Positions 37,388 through 46,954 of a stretch of 64,000 nt of DNA are shown one piece after another. Both the position numbers and the translations under genes were made by a program. Source of the stretch: Bauldia sp965232525 (GTDB lineage Bacteria > Pseudomonadota > Alphaproteobacteria > Rhizobiales > Kaistiaceae); contig NZ_OZ246980.1 of the NCBI RefSeq assembly GCF_965232525.1, forward strand, positions 2,480,001 to 2,544,000, in the 5' to 3' direction. The notes below the pieces were generated by a model. That model did not search any database, was not told where the DNA came from, and saw nothing but the letters and a program-made list of their open reading frames with translations. Numbering within the stretch: the first letter of the stretch is position 1; every line of letters begins with the position of its first letter.

Positions 37388-38161
37388 TCAAGCGCCGGCG
37401 AGTTCCTCGTCCGCCATCCCGGTGATGATCTGCTCCACGCCTTCGACACTGGTCTGCTTGGGGTCGATGTCGTCGGCGACAACTTCGCCCTGCCGCAGAA
37501 CGACGATGCGATCTACCACCTGGAACACGTGGTGGATGTTGTGGGCGATGAAGATGCAGGAGTGGCCGGAGTCGCGAGCGTTGCGCACGAACCGTAGCAC
37601 GCCTTGCGTCTCGGCCACGCCGAGATTGTTGGTCGGCTCGTCGAGGATGATCAGTTCGCTGTGGAAGTACATGGCCCGGGCGATCGCTACCGCCTGGCGC
37701 TCGCCGCCGGAGAGGGAACTGATCGGGGTGGTCGGCGGGATGTCCTTGGTGATGCCAACCTCGGCCAGCAGGTCCTTGGCCACCTGATTCATGCGCTTCT
37801 TGTCCATGCGGTCGAAGAAGCGCGAACCGATGATCGGCTCGCGACCGAGGAACAGGTTTCGCGCGATCGACAACTGGGTGACCAGTGCCGAGTCCTGATA
37901 GATCGTCTCGATGCCCAGCGCGATCGCGTCCGTCGTGCTGTTGATCTCGACAACGCGGCCATGCATGCGGATGGTGCCGCTGGTGGCGGGAACCGCGCCC
38001 GACAGCACCTTGATCAGCGTCGATTTGCCGGCGCCGTTATCGCCGAGCAGCCCGACGATTTCCTTATGACGCACGGAGAAATCAACGCCGCGGAGCGCAT
38101 GAACCCGGCCGTAATACTTCTCGATTTTCTCCATCCGGATCAGGTCTTCGGCCATCGTCAC
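37388..38161 (-). CDS. Sugar ABC transporter ATPase (single-domain, FrcA-like)
   Basis: This 257-residue ATPase has Walker A GDNGAGKST, signature LSGGERQAVAIARAM and Walker B LIILDEPTNNLG. It has one ATPase domain, unlike the double RbsA/XylG type, as in FrcA. It overlaps the permease gene by 4 bp. Confidence 0.92.
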   Translation of the reverse strand: MTMAEDLIRMEKIEKYYGRVHALRGVDFSVRHKEIVGLLGDNGAGKSTLIKVLSGAVPATSGTIRMHGRVVEINSTTDAIALGIETIYQDSALVTQLSIARNLFLGREPIIGSRFFDRMDKKRMNQVAKDLLAEVGITKDIPPTTPISSLSGGERQAVAIARAMYFHSELIILDEPTNNLGVAETQGVLRFVRNARDSGHSCIFIAHNIHHVFQVVDRIVVLRQGEVVADDIDPKQTSVEGVEQIITGMADEELAGA

Positions 38162-39180
38162 CCTCCCGCATGCCGCCGGCGATCAAGGCCGGAGTGGAGC
38201 GCCATCATGCCGAGGATGATCGCGCCGATGAAGATGTTGTAGGCAAGACCGGGCACGCCGATCAGAACGATACCATTGCGCATGATGCGCAGGATGAAGA
38301 CGCCGATCACCGTGCCGATGATCGTGCCGCGGCCGCCCATCAGCGCCGTGCCGCCGATCACCACCATGGCGATGACCTCGAGCTCGTAGGTGGTTCCGCT
38401 GTTAGGATTGGCGGCGGAGGTGCGGATCGAAGAAATGATGCCGGCGAACGCCGCCATCATCGCCGTCAGGACGAACAGGCTCATCTTGGTGCGCCGGACG
38501 TTAACACCCCGCGCCAGCGCGGCGCTTGGATTGCCGCCCGAGGCCTGGATCCAGTTACCGGCCTTCGTCTGGGTCAGCACATAGTGGAGGACAATGGCGG
38601 CAACGATGAACCAGAACAGCGACATGTAGAGCCGGAACGGGCCGACGAAGAAGTCGCCAACCAGAACCTCGGCCAGCCAGTGTCCCTCGGCGTTCCATGT
38701 CCGTTGCGGGAACCCGCTGGTGATGAACAGCGCCGTACCACGAACGACAAGCAGCATTCCCAAGGTCACCAGGAACGACGGGATCTTGAGTGCCGTGACG
38801 AACACGCCACTCACCAGACCGATCAGTGCGGCAACCGCCAACGCTGCCACAAAGGCGCCCTCGAGCGGTATCGGAATGCCAAAGAGCCCCTCGTTGAAGA
38901 TGGTCCACATCAGGACGGCGGAGAAACCAAAGACCGAGCCGACCGACAGATCGAATTCGCCGGAGGTCATCAGCATGGTCATGGCCAGCGCGATCAGGCC
39001 GAGTTCGACCGTGAAGGCGAGGGTATTGCTGATGTTGCCGGGCGACAGGAACGTCGGATTGATCGACCAGAAGACGAAGATCTCCGCGATCAGCAGGATC
39101 AGCGGGCCGAGTTCGGGTTTGGAGATGAGCCTTTGGAGAAGAGAGTCGTCGTTCACGCGCCGCCCCCGGTTCTTCGGCAA
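38158..39180 (-). CDS. Sugar ABC transporter permease (RbsC/FrcC-like)
   Basis: This 340-residue permease has about ten hydrophobic segments and the family signatures MTSGEFDLSVGSVFGFSA and GRGTIIGTVIGVF. It is the membrane part of a carbohydrate-uptake-2 importer with the ATPase and binding protein on either side. Confidence 0.93.
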   Translation of the reverse strand: MPKNRGRRVNDDSLLQRLISKPELGPLILLIAEIFVFWSINPTFLSPGNISNTLAFTVELGLIALAMTMLMTSGEFDLSVGSVFGFSAVLMWTIFNEGLFGIPIPLEGAFVAALAVAALIGLVSGVFVTALKIPSFLVTLGMLLVVRGTALFITSGFPQRTWNAEGHWLAEVLVGDFFVGPFRLYMSLFWFIVAAIVLHYVLTQTKAGNWIQASGGNPSAALARGVNVRRTKMSLFVLTAMMAAFAGIISSIRTSAANPNSGTTYELEVIAMVVIGGTALMGGRGTIIGTVIGVFILRIMRNGIVLIGVPGLAYNIFIGAIILGMMALHSGLDRRRHAGG

Positions 39181-39269
39181 TGCAAGGCGACCGCCCCCGG
39201 CGCCATACGGTCAACGGTTCATATCATCGCCCGCGGCGGGGTGACCACCGCGGGCGTCGACGAAGTGGA

Positions 39270-40211
39270 TTACTGGCTGCCGCGCAGGATGTCGTCGTAA
39301 ATCTGGGCGGTGTCCGCCTCGTAAAGCGCACCGACGATCACGTCGAATCCCGGAGGAATGCCGGAGGCCGCCATGGCCGCCATCGACAGGCCGATGTAGC
39401 TGGTCGCATGGGGGTCCTGCCACTGGGCGGCATTGACGTAGCCCTGCAAGACTTCCTGGGTCGTGTCGAGGGAGTTGCCCCAGCCGACGACCGGAATCTC
39501 GCCGGGCGCGACGCCGACCTGGTCGAACACCCGCTTGATGCTGCCGGTGACGAGGTCGCCGAGGCCGATGATCGCGTCGATGTCCTCGCGGTTGGCGAGG
39601 AGGTAATCGGACATGCGGGTGATCACCTCAGCCTGGTCGAGGGTCGCGTCGGTGACTTCCCAGGTGATGCCGAGCGGCTCGAACACCGATGCGATGCCTT
39701 CCTCTTCCTGGACGCCGTAGGTGGCGCCGGGAACCTCGACCGGCATCCAGACGAAATCGCCGGACTCAACCAGGCCGTTGTCGACCAGGTACTGGGCCCA
39801 GTTTCGACCGTAGGTGACAAGGTCGCCGCCGACATAGGCGTCGAAATCCGCCTCAGGATCGGGCGTGTTGATGTTGATCACCGGAATGCCGGCCGCTTTC
39901 GCCTCGGCGACAACCTCGATCAGGCTTCCGGGATCGGGGCTCGACGAGACGATTCCGTCGGCGCCCGCAGCGATCGCAGCGCGCACCGCTTCCTGATGCG
40001 ATGGCACATCACCGCTATGGAAGGACGTGTTGACGGTGTTGCCGGTATCCTCCGCCCACTGGTTGGCGCCGGCGAGGAAGTAGGTCCACACCGGGTCGGC
40101 GGGACCGCCGTGCGAAATCCAATAGAACGTCTTGCCGGCGGCCTGAGCGCCTACCGGCAAGGCGACCGCCAGGGCGGCAGCCGCGGCAATTTTGGTCAGC
40201 CTCTTGAACAT
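39270..40211 (-). CDS. Sugar ABC transporter, periplasmic binding protein
   Basis: This 313-residue protein has a signal peptide (cleavage at AQA-AGKTF) and the type I binding fold of the ribose/fructose-binding group (Peripla_BP_4): HSGDVPSHQEAVRAAIAAGADGIV, then GIPVININTPDP. The hexose or pentose ligand is not evident. It is the first gene of the importer; the NAD-dependent epimerase gene lies 130 bp upstream on the same strand. Confidence 0.92.
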   Translation of the reverse strand: MFKRLTKIAAAAALAVALPVGAQAAGKTFYWISHGGPADPVWTYFLAGANQWAEDTGNTVNTSFHSGDVPSHQEAVRAAIAAGADGIVSSSPDPGSLIEVVAEAKAAGIPVININTPDPEADFDAYVGGDLVTYGRNWAQYLVDNGLVESGDFVWMPVEVPGATYGVQEEEGIASVFEPLGITWEVTDATLDQAEVITRMSDYLLANREDIDAIIGLGDLVTGSIKRVFDQVGVAPGEIPVVGWGNSLDTTQEVLQGYVNAAQWQDPHATSYIGLSMAAMAASGIPPGFDVIVGALYEADTAQIYDDILRGSQ

Positions 40212-40341
40212 GCTGACGAACCTCCCTTTTCATCCCGTGGTTCAGCGTTCCGCGCTACGGAGCCGTCGGAAAACGCGTCGGGAGTGTGGCCCGGATGGCA
40301 AGGCGCCGCAACCCGGAAAAGCACTGTATTGGTTGACCTTT

Positions 40342-41307
40342 TTAGCGCTTCGCGGTTTCGACGACGCCGTTGTCGATCAGCCAGGCCAGCGCCTCGTAGA
40401 CCGCCTCGAACGATGAATAGCGCGGCCGGAAGCCGAGAAGCCGTTCGGCCTTGGCCATGCTGCAATTCGGGCTGTGGGCGATGTGGTCCCAGGTCTTCTG
40501 TGCGTCGCCCTCGGGGCGCTCGGCCTTCCAGGCATCCCAGGGTAGGTAGCGCACATTGAGTGGCTGGCCGAACCACGCTGCGACGGCTTCGGCGTAGCCA
40601 CGTAACGTGACCGCCTGCGGCGACACCGCATGGAAGGCTTCGCCGACCGACGTGCTCCAGTTCGCGATCGCCGCCATGAACAGATCGGCGACGTCGTCGG
40701 CGTGGACGTGGTGGACGGTTTCCATGCCCAGATTGGGAATTAGGATTTCGTGGCCTTGGGCGAGACGGCTGAAGACGTCCGTATCGAAGTGACCTTCCGG
40801 GTTGAGGGGTGGCCAGCCCGGGCCGACGATGTGACCCGGATGAAGGACGGTTGCCGGAAAGCCCTCCCGCTGGGCCTCTTCCATCAGATAGGCCTCAATG
40901 GCGGCCTTCTGGATTCCGTATTCGCCGAACGGACGGCGCGGCTCGGTCTCCGGTGTCGGTACGGCGACGCTCGGACCGTGCACCCAGATGGTCCCGGTGT
41001 GGATGAAATGGCGGACCCGGCCGCGTAGCGCTTCGACCAGATGCTTGGCGCTGTCGAGCCGGAAGCAGATCATGTCGACGACGATATCGGGCTCGAGGTC
41101 GCGGATCGCATCGCCGAAGGTGCCGGCCTGCTCAGCGGCGTCGCGGTCGAGAACCACCGATTCCACCGAGGCCCACGCCGCATTGGGTTGATAGGGCTCG
41201 CGGTTGCCGCGGCTCACATTGACGACGTCGTAACCCGCAGCGACCAGCCGCGGCACCAGATAGGTGCCGACGTGGCCGCTTCCCCCGATGACAACGACAC
41301 GAGTCAT
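40342..41307 (-). CDS. NAD-dependent epimerase/dehydratase family protein
   Basis: This 321-residue extended-SDR protein has the NAD-binding GGSGHVGTYLVPRL at its start and a Rossmann domain with an IHTGTIWVHGP strand. The usual YxxxK pair appears as YGIQKAAIE, so the catalytic residues look intact. The start is ATG 41307, where the fold begins; the longer frame is spurious. Its position before a sugar importer suggests a sugar or sugar-acid substrate. Confidence 0.85.
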   Translation of the reverse strand: MTRVVVIGGSGHVGTYLVPRLVAAGYDVVNVSRGNREPYQPNAAWASVESVVLDRDAAEQAGTFGDAIRDLEPDIVVDMICFRLDSAKHLVEALRGRVRHFIHTGTIWVHGPSVAVPTPETEPRRPFGEYGIQKAAIEAYLMEEAQREGFPATVLHPGHIVGPGWPPLNPEGHFDTDVFSRLAQGHEILIPNLGMETVHHVHADDVADLFMAAIANWSTSVGEAFHAVSPQAVTLRGYAEAVAAWFGQPLNVRYLPWDAWKAERPEGDAQKTWDHIAHSPNCSMAKAERLLGFRPRYSSFEAVYEALAWLIDNGVVETAKR

Positions 41308-41453
41308 GATGGTCTCCCCGATTTTGTGTTTCCACGCGTGTAGCAGATGGAGCCGCCGGGCCGCAAAGGGACCGACCGGTTTGGTGATTGCGCTTGGCGT
41401 CGTCGAGTGCCGAGGCGGTCGCCAAGCGCGCTGCGCCGTGGCATGACCGTGAG

Positions 41454-43103
41454 ATGGCTGAGAGTCTTCCAGAACGCGAGTCGATGGATTTCGACGTGGT
41501 CGTCGTCGGCGCCGGTCCAGCCGGTCTGGCCGCGGCGATCCGACTGAAGCAGGACGCTCCCGATGTTTCGGTCGTGGTCCTCGAGAAGGGCTCGGAGGTC
41601 GGTGCGCACATTTTGTCGGGCGCGGTGATCGACCCCATCGGGCTCGACGCGCTGGTGCCGGGCTGGCGCGAGGACGAGACACCGGTGGCGCAACCTGTCA
41701 CGACGGACCGCTTCTACTGGTTGGGGGTGGCGGGCGCGATGCGATTGCCCAACTTTCTGATGCCGCCGCTGATGAGCAACCACGGCAACTACATTGCATC
41801 GCTCGGAGACACGTGCCGGTGGCTCGCCGACAAAGCAGAGGCGCTCGGGGTCGAGGTGTTTCCCGGCTTCGCCGCCACCGAGGCGTTGTTCGACGACAGC
41901 GGTGCGGTGGTCGGGGTCGCGATTGGCGACATGGGTATCGGCAAGGACGGTGAACCCAAGCCGGGCTTCCAGCGCGGCATGGCGCTTCACGCCAAGTACA
42001 CCCTGATCGCGGAAGGCGCACGGGGGTCGCTTGCCAAACAACTGATAGCCCGGTTCCGGCTTGACGGCGATCGCGAGCCACAGAAATACGGATTGGGTAT
42101 CAAGGAGTTATGGCGGGTCCCTGCCGAGAAACATCACCCGGGTCTGGTGCAGCATTCGTTTGGCTGGCCGCTCGACAATCGAACCGGCGGCGGTTCCTTC
42201 CTTTACCATTATGGTGACGGTCTCGTTGCGATCGGCTTCGTGGTCCACTTGAACTACGCTAACCCAAGCCTTTCACCCTTTGGGGCTTTTCAGCAGTTCA
42301 AGACGCACCCGATGATCGCTGCGCTGCTTGCTGACGGGGAGCGGCTTGGCTACGGCGCCCGGGCGATCACCGAGGGTGGCTACCAGTCGGTACCGAGATT
42401 GGTGTTCCCCGGTGGCGCCCTGGTCGGCTGCGCCGCCGGTTTCGTCAACGTACCGCGCATCAAGGGGAGCCACAACGCGATCCTCTCCGGCATCCAGGCG
42501 GCCGATGCTGTCGCCGCGGCGCTTGCCGGTGGGCGGGCGCATGACGAACTGGCCGAGTACGAAGACGGTTGGCCGCAGTCGGCGATCGGGCGCGATCTTC
42601 GCCCGGTACGCAACGTCAAGCCGCTGTGGTCGCGGTTCGGTACCGTCGGCGGCATTGCGGCAGGCGGCATCGACATGTGGCTCAATACGCTTGGGTTGTC
42701 GCTCGGGACGCTCGGCCATCGTGGACCGGACTATACGGCGACACGACCGGCCGCCGAGACGAAGCCGATCATCTACCCCAAGCCCGACGGTGTGGTGACC
42801 TTCGACCGCCTGTCGTCGCTGGCGCTGGCCGGGGTCGGTCACGAAGAGGACCAGCCGCCCCATCTTCAGGTCGCCGACATGGCGCTGCAGATCTCGTCTG
42901 AGCACGATGTTTATGGCGGGCCGTCGGCGCACTATTGCCCGGCGGCGGTCTATGAGTGGGTCGGCGAGGGGCAAGACCTGCGCTTCCAGATCAACGCCGC
43001 GAACTGCGTCCACTGCAAGACTTGCGACATCAAGGACCCGAACCAGAACATCGATTGGGTACCGCCCGAGGGGGGCGGCGGGCCGAACTATCGCGGGATG
43101 TGA
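41454..43103 (+). CDS. Electron transfer flavoprotein-ubiquinone oxidoreductase
   Basis: This 549-residue enzyme carries electrons from ETF to ubiquinone. FAD-binding VVVVGAGPAGLAAAIRL is at the N-terminus. The 4Fe-4S site at the C-terminus has one cysteine in YCPAAVYEW and three in NCVHCKTCDIKDP; PEGGGGPNYRGM ends the protein as usual. The start is ATG 41454, since homology begins shortly after. The ETF genes are not in this window. Confidence 0.97.
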   Translation: MAESLPERESMDFDVVVVGAGPAGLAAAIRLKQDAPDVSVVVLEKGSEVGAHILSGAVIDPIGLDALVPGWREDETPVAQPVTTDRFYWLGVAGAMRLPNFLMPPLMSNHGNYIASLGDTCRWLADKAEALGVEVFPGFAATEALFDDSGAVVGVAIGDMGIGKDGEPKPGFQRGMALHAKYTLIAEGARGSLAKQLIARFRLDGDREPQKYGLGIKELWRVPAEKHHPGLVQHSFGWPLDNRTGGGSFLYHYGDGLVAIGFVVHLNYANPSLSPFGAFQQFKTHPMIAALLADGERLGYGARAITEGGYQSVPRLVFPGGALVGCAAGFVNVPRIKGSHNAILSGIQAADAVAAALAGGRAHDELAEYEDGWPQSAIGRDLRPVRNVKPLWSRFGTVGGIAAGGIDMWLNTLGLSLGTLGHRGPDYTATRPAAETKPIIYPKPDGVVTFDRLSSLALAGVGHEEDQPPHLQVADMALQISSEHDVYGGPSAHYCPAAVYEWVGEGQDLRFQINAANCVHCKTCDIKDPNQNIDWVPPEGGGGPNYRGM

Positions 43104-43214
43104 GCGCAGGCTCCGTCGATCCAGGCGTGTCCGCAACGATCGGACGTTTCCGTGGCGGGGCGGAATCACGTCGACTATATTCAAGGCATTACGAGCAAGA
43201 GTTGGAGGGGTGAC

Positions 43215-43556
43215 GTGGCGGACGGTCTATCCAGCGATCCGAGCGGGGGCGATGTCCTCGCCACGGCGGAAGCCTGGCGCGAGGCGGGGCGTGACGTGGC
43301 GCTCGCTACGGTGGTGGAAACCTGGGGATCGGCACCGCGGCCGGTCGGGAGTCATTTAGTCGTCGACGCCGACGGCCGCTTCGAGGGATCGGTGTCCGGC
43401 GGGTGTGTCGAGGGCGCCGTGGTGGCCGAAGCCGTCGACGTCATCGCCGACGGACAGCCGAAGATGCTGGAATTCGGGGTTGCCGACGAGACAGCGTGGG
43501 AAGTCGGTCTTTCCTGCGGCGGCCGGATCAGGGTCTACGTGGAGAAGGTGAGCTGA
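43215..43556 (+). CDS. XdhC/CoxI N-terminal domain protein
   Basis: This protein of about 113 residues is the XdhC_CoxI domain alone: LATVVETWGSAPRPVGSHLVV, then GSVSGGCVEGAVV, with the SCGG motif near the end. XdhC proteins bind sulfurated molybdenum cofactor and hand it to xanthine-dehydrogenase-type enzymes. I choose GTG 43215 with GGAGGGG upstream over the longer frame to 43152. The Rossmann half is encoded separately 235 bp on, with a small gene between. Confidence 0.88.
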   Translation: MADGLSSDPSGGDVLATAEAWREAGRDVALATVVETWGSAPRPVGSHLVVDADGRFEGSVSGGCVEGAVVAEAVDVIADGQPKMLEFGVADETAWEVGLSCGGRIRVYVEKVS

Positions 43557-43557
43557 C

Positions 43558-43794
43558 GTGCCACGCCGGGAACGTTATGCGATGCCGCCGGATGTCGAGA
43601 CCGCGCTCGCCAATCGCGGCCTGACCGAGGCGTATCATGCGCGGCCGCCGTATCAGCAGAACGACTACATCGGCTGGATCACCGGCGCCAAGCGCGCCGA
43701 GACGCGGCAGAAGCGCATGGACCAGATGCTCGACGAACTGGCTCAAGGCGGCGTCTACATGAAAATGGCGCATCGACCGAGCAATTCGCGATGA
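43558..43794 (+). CDS. YdeI/OmdA-family small protein
   Basis: This 78-residue protein matches the OmdA (bacteriocin-protection, YdeI) helical domain: ALANRGLTEAYHARPPYQQNDYIGWITGAKRAETRQKRMDQML's pattern of P-x-YxxWIxxAKRxETRxxR. Its GTG start is 1 bp after the XdhC N-domain gene and its end overlaps the next XdhC gene by 4 bp. Its presence inside a cofactor-maturation operon is unexpected, and its role is unknown. Confidence 0.72.
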   Translation: MPRRERYAMPPDVETALANRGLTEAYHARPPYQQNDYIGWITGAKRAETRQKRMDQMLDELAQGGVYMKMAHRPSNSR

Positions 43795-44495
43795 AGCTGG
43801 ACGTTCTGAAGCGCCTCAACCAGGTGCGCGCCGACCGCGAGGCGGCGGTGCTGGTCACCGACGTTTCCAGCGGCGCGGAACGGCTGGTGGTTGAGCGCGA
43901 CGGATATGACGACGATCCCCTGCGCGACGAGATCGAGACGCGGCTGCGGTCGGGCCGATCGGGGATGGTGACCACCGAGGCGGGCGAGGTGTTCCTGACG
44001 GTCAGCGTGCCGCCGCCGCGGCTGATCGTCATCGGCGCCGTCCACATCTCACAGGCGCTGGCACCGATGGCGCGGGTTGCCGGGTTCGACATGACGGTCG
44101 TCGATCCGCGGACCGCATTCGCGACGCCGGAACGGTTTCCCGATGTGCTGGTGATCGCCGAGTGGCCAGACGACGTGTTGCCGCGGATCGGCCTCGATCG
44201 GTTCACCGCGCTGGCGGCACTGACCCACGATCCGAAGATCGACGACGGCGGGTTGACCACCGCGCTCGCCGCCGGCTGTTTCTATGTGGGGGCGCTGGGC
44301 AGCCGCAAGACCCACGGGCGGCGTCTGGAACGGCTGCGGGCTGCGGGCGTGACCGAGGATGCACTCGCCCGGATACATGCACCGATCGGATTGCCGATCG
44401 GTGCCCAATCGCCAGCGGAGATCGCCGTGGCGGTTCTCGCTCAGGTGATCGACGCCCTCCGCCGCCGCGATGTGCCGCGTGAGGCGGCGGCTTGA
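43791..44495 (+). CDS. XdhC family protein, Rossmann-domain half
   Basis: This 234-residue protein has the C-terminal NAD-like Rossmann domain of XdhC (RLIVIGAVHISQALAPMARVAGFDMTVVDPR) and YVGALGSRKTHGRRLERLR, with GLPIGAQSPAEIAVAVLAQ near the end. Together with the 43215-43556 product it makes up a full XdhC. It overlaps the neighbours on both sides (ATGA, then TTGA). Confidence 0.92.
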   Translation: MKLDVLKRLNQVRADREAAVLVTDVSSGAERLVVERDGYDDDPLRDEIETRLRSGRSGMVTTEAGEVFLTVSVPPPRLIVIGAVHISQALAPMARVAGFDMTVVDPRTAFATPERFPDVLVIAEWPDDVLPRIGLDRFTALAALTHDPKIDDGGLTTALAAGCFYVGALGSRKTHGRRLERLRAAGVTEDALARIHAPIGLPIGAQSPAEIAVAVLAQVIDALRRRDVPREAAA

Positions 44496-46108
44496 GGTTC
44501 GGAGATGTCCCGGTCGGGGAGGCGGAGGGCGCCGTCCTCGCCCACTCTGTGCGACTGGCCGATGGGGTGATCCGCAAGGGCACGCTGCTTTCGGGCGGCG
44601 ATATCGCCCGGCTGATGGCGAGCGGGATCGACCGGGTCACCGTGGCGCGGCTGGATGCGAACGACGTGCCGGAAGACGCGGCGGCCGGGCGCCTTGCCGA
44701 GGCGATGGCCGGCGCCGGCTTGCGGGCAGCGCCACCCTTCACCGGTCGCGCCAACCTCTACGCCGAGGCGGCCGGACTTCTCGTCGTCGACAGCGATGCG
44801 GTCGACCGCTTCAATCGCATCGATCCGGCGATCACGGTGGCGACGTTGGCAGCCTACAGCGTGGTCGCCGACGGCCAGATGGCGGCGACGGTCAAGATCA
44901 TCCCGTTTGCCGCGCCCGGAGACGCACTGGCCGAGGCAGAGCGCGTCGGGCGGGCGGCACTTCGGGTCGCCCCGTTCCGTCCGATGAAGGTGGGGCTGGT
45001 GGCGACGATGCTGCCGACGCTGAAGCCGACGGTGATGGACAAGACCAGCCGCCTGTTGGCCGACCGCCTCGCGCCGGCGGGCGCAACCCTGATCGCGGAG
45101 GAGCGGGTCGCGCATGAGGCCGAAGCGGTCGTCGACGGGCTGCGCACGGTGCTGGACCGGGGAGCCGAGCTGGCGGTCGTGTTCGGCGCGTCGGCGACTG
45201 CCGATCGCCTCGACGCGGTTCCGGCGGGCATCGTCGATGCGGGTGGCGAGGTCGTCCATTTCGGCATGCCGGTCGACCCGGGCAACCTGCTGGTGCTCGG
45301 GGCGATCGGTGCGGTGCCGGTGATTGGCGCGCCGGGCTGCGCCCGTAGCCCCAAGGAGAACGGCTTCGACTGGGTCCTCAACCGGTTGCTCGCCGAAATC
45401 CCGGTAACCGCCAGCGATATCATGGGGCTCGGCGTCGGCGGCCTGCTGACTGAGATTGTTTCGCGACCGCAGCCACGGGCGGGCAGCTCAGTGAAACCGG
45501 AGGCCGATCGGCTGCCCCGCGTCGGCGTGATCGTGCTCGCCGCCGGGCAGGGGCGGCGGATGGCCGGGCCGAACAAGCTAACCGCGACGATCGGCGGGCG
45601 CCCTTTGGTCAGGATCGCCGTTGAGGCGGCCCTCGGCAGCAAGGCGAGCCCGGTGGTCGTGGTGACCGGCAACCGCGCGGAGGAGACAGCGGCGACGATC
45701 AGCGATCTCGATGTCCGCGTGGTCCATAATCCCGACTTTGCCGAAGGGCTGTCGACATCGCTGCGCTGTGGCCTCAACGCCATGCCACTCGACGTCGATG
45801 CGGCCATTGTTCTACTCGCCGACATGCCGCGGGTCGATTCGGCGCTGATCGACCGGCTGATTGGATCGTTCGATCCGGATGCCGGCAACGAGATCGTCGT
45901 CCCGACCGTGGACGGCAAGCGCGGCAATCCGGTGTTGTGGTCGCGACGGTTCTTCGACGAACTGATGGCGGTCGAAGGCGACGTGGGCGGTCGCCACCTG
46001 ATCGGCCTCCACGGCGAATCGGTGGTCGAGGTCGCGGTGGACGCGGCGGCTGTGACGGACGTCGACACACCGTCCGACCTCGCGGCACTCGGCGGAACCG
46101 TCGACTGA
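44492..46108 (+). CDS. Molybdopterin-binding / MobA-like nucleotidyltransferase fusion
   Basis: This 538-residue two-domain protein has a MoeA/MogA-like molybdopterin-binding region at about 1-335 (VFGASATADRLDAVP, GMPVDPGNLLVLG) and an NTP transferase of the MocA type at about 343-530 (VIVLAAGQGRRMAGPNKL; LLADMPRVD). MocA adds CMP to molybdopterin for xanthine-oxidase-type enzymes. The TTG start overlaps the XdhC stop. It fits maturation of a Mo-hydroxylase encoded elsewhere. Confidence 0.9.
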   Translation: MRFGDVPVGEAEGAVLAHSVRLADGVIRKGTLLSGGDIARLMASGIDRVTVARLDANDVPEDAAAGRLAEAMAGAGLRAAPPFTGRANLYAEAAGLLVVDSDAVDRFNRIDPAITVATLAAYSVVADGQMAATVKIIPFAAPGDALAEAERVGRAALRVAPFRPMKVGLVATMLPTLKPTVMDKTSRLLADRLAPAGATLIAEERVAHEAEAVVDGLRTVLDRGAELAVVFGASATADRLDAVPAGIVDAGGEVVHFGMPVDPGNLLVLGAIGAVPVIGAPGCARSPKENGFDWVLNRLLAEIPVTASDIMGLGVGGLLTEIVSRPQPRAGSSVKPEADRLPRVGVIVLAAGQGRRMAGPNKLTATIGGRPLVRIAVEAALGSKASPVVVVTGNRAEETAATISDLDVRVVHNPDFAEGLSTSLRCGLNAMPLDVDAAIVLLADMPRVDSALIDRLIGSFDPDAGNEIVVPTVDGKRGNPVLWSRRFFDELMAVEGDVGGRHLIGLHGESVVEVAVDAAAVTDVDTPSDLAALGGTVD

Positions 46109-46273
46109 GGCCGCAACCGCCCTCTTGTCAGCACTCGCTTGGGTCGGCTGCTAATCATTTGATTCGAAGCGGTTTTTCGCGGCACGGCGATTGCATTTCC
46201 GAATCTCGCGGGGGAACCTTGTCCCCGTAGCGGCGGTCCCGGCCGCCGGTATGCGAGAAGAAGGAATGACGCC

Positions 46274-46543
46274 ATGCCAGGACTCGTGCTGCGTGACCGG
46301 TGGGATGCCCATGGTCTGATCACCGCGCAGATTCTCTACGGAATGCCCGACAATCCCTCGATCCTCCAGACATTCGTCTGGCAGACCTACGACCGGGCGC
46401 CGGAGTTTCCCGAACTGCGACGCTTTCTCGACTTCTGGCAACGCGAACTGGACGGACCGCTTCATTCGGTTACGGTGGCCCACAAGAAACTGATCCGTGC
46501 CGGCGAGTACCGGCCGGTGACGACGCAATTGACGCTGCACTGA
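46274..46543 (+). CDS. usg: Usg-family protein
   Basis: This 89-residue protein matches the Usg family seen in alphaproteobacteria (GLVLRDRWDAHGLITAQILYGMPD, then QTFVWQTYDRAPEFPEL). The family function is unknown. It has an AAGAAGGA ribosome site and is followed after 20 bp by the cyclophilin-like gene. Confidence 0.82.
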   Translation: MPGLVLRDRWDAHGLITAQILYGMPDNPSILQTFVWQTYDRAPEFPELRRFLDFWQRELDGPLHSVTVAHKKLIRAGEYRPVTTQLTLH

Positions 46544-46563
46544 GCGGCGATAGCGGGGGCACG

Positions 46564-46935
46564 ATGCGGCGTATGGCGCTCGACTTTGGTGGCGTGAGCC
46601 TCACACTCGACCTGCGCGATACGCCGACCGCCGACGCGCTGTGGAACGCGCTGCCGTTCGACGGGTCGGTCCTGACCTGGGGCGAGGAGGTGTATTTCGG
46701 CGTCGCGGTGTCCGTGCCGCGCGAAGCGGACGCCCGGCCGGTGGACGAGGCCGGCGAGATCGCCTACTGGCCGGACGGCGAGGCGATCGCGATAGGCTAC
46801 GGCCGTACCCCGATCAGCGAAGGCGACGAAATTCGCTTGGCGAGTCCCTGCAACATCTGGGCGACTACGGCCGACGACGTGCGTCTTCTGGCCCGGATCG
46901 AGCCAGGGACGACGGTTCACGCGCGTCGGGCATAG
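46564..46935 (+). CDS. Cyclophilin-like fold protein (TM1367 type)
   Basis: This 123-residue protein fits the Cyclophil_like family: LRDTPTADALWNALPF, then WGEEVYFGV, GEIAYWPDGEAIAIGYGRTPIS. The family has a cyclophilin-like beta barrel, usually without prolyl isomerase activity. The ATG at 46564 follows a purine-rich stretch. Its function is unknown. Confidence 0.75.
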   Translation: MRRMALDFGGVSLTLDLRDTPTADALWNALPFDGSVLTWGEEVYFGVAVSVPREADARPVDEAGEIAYWPDGEAIAIGYGRTPISEGDEIRLASPCNIWATTADDVRLLARIEPGTTVHARRA

Positions 46936-46954
46936 CCTTCACGTAGACCGCCGT

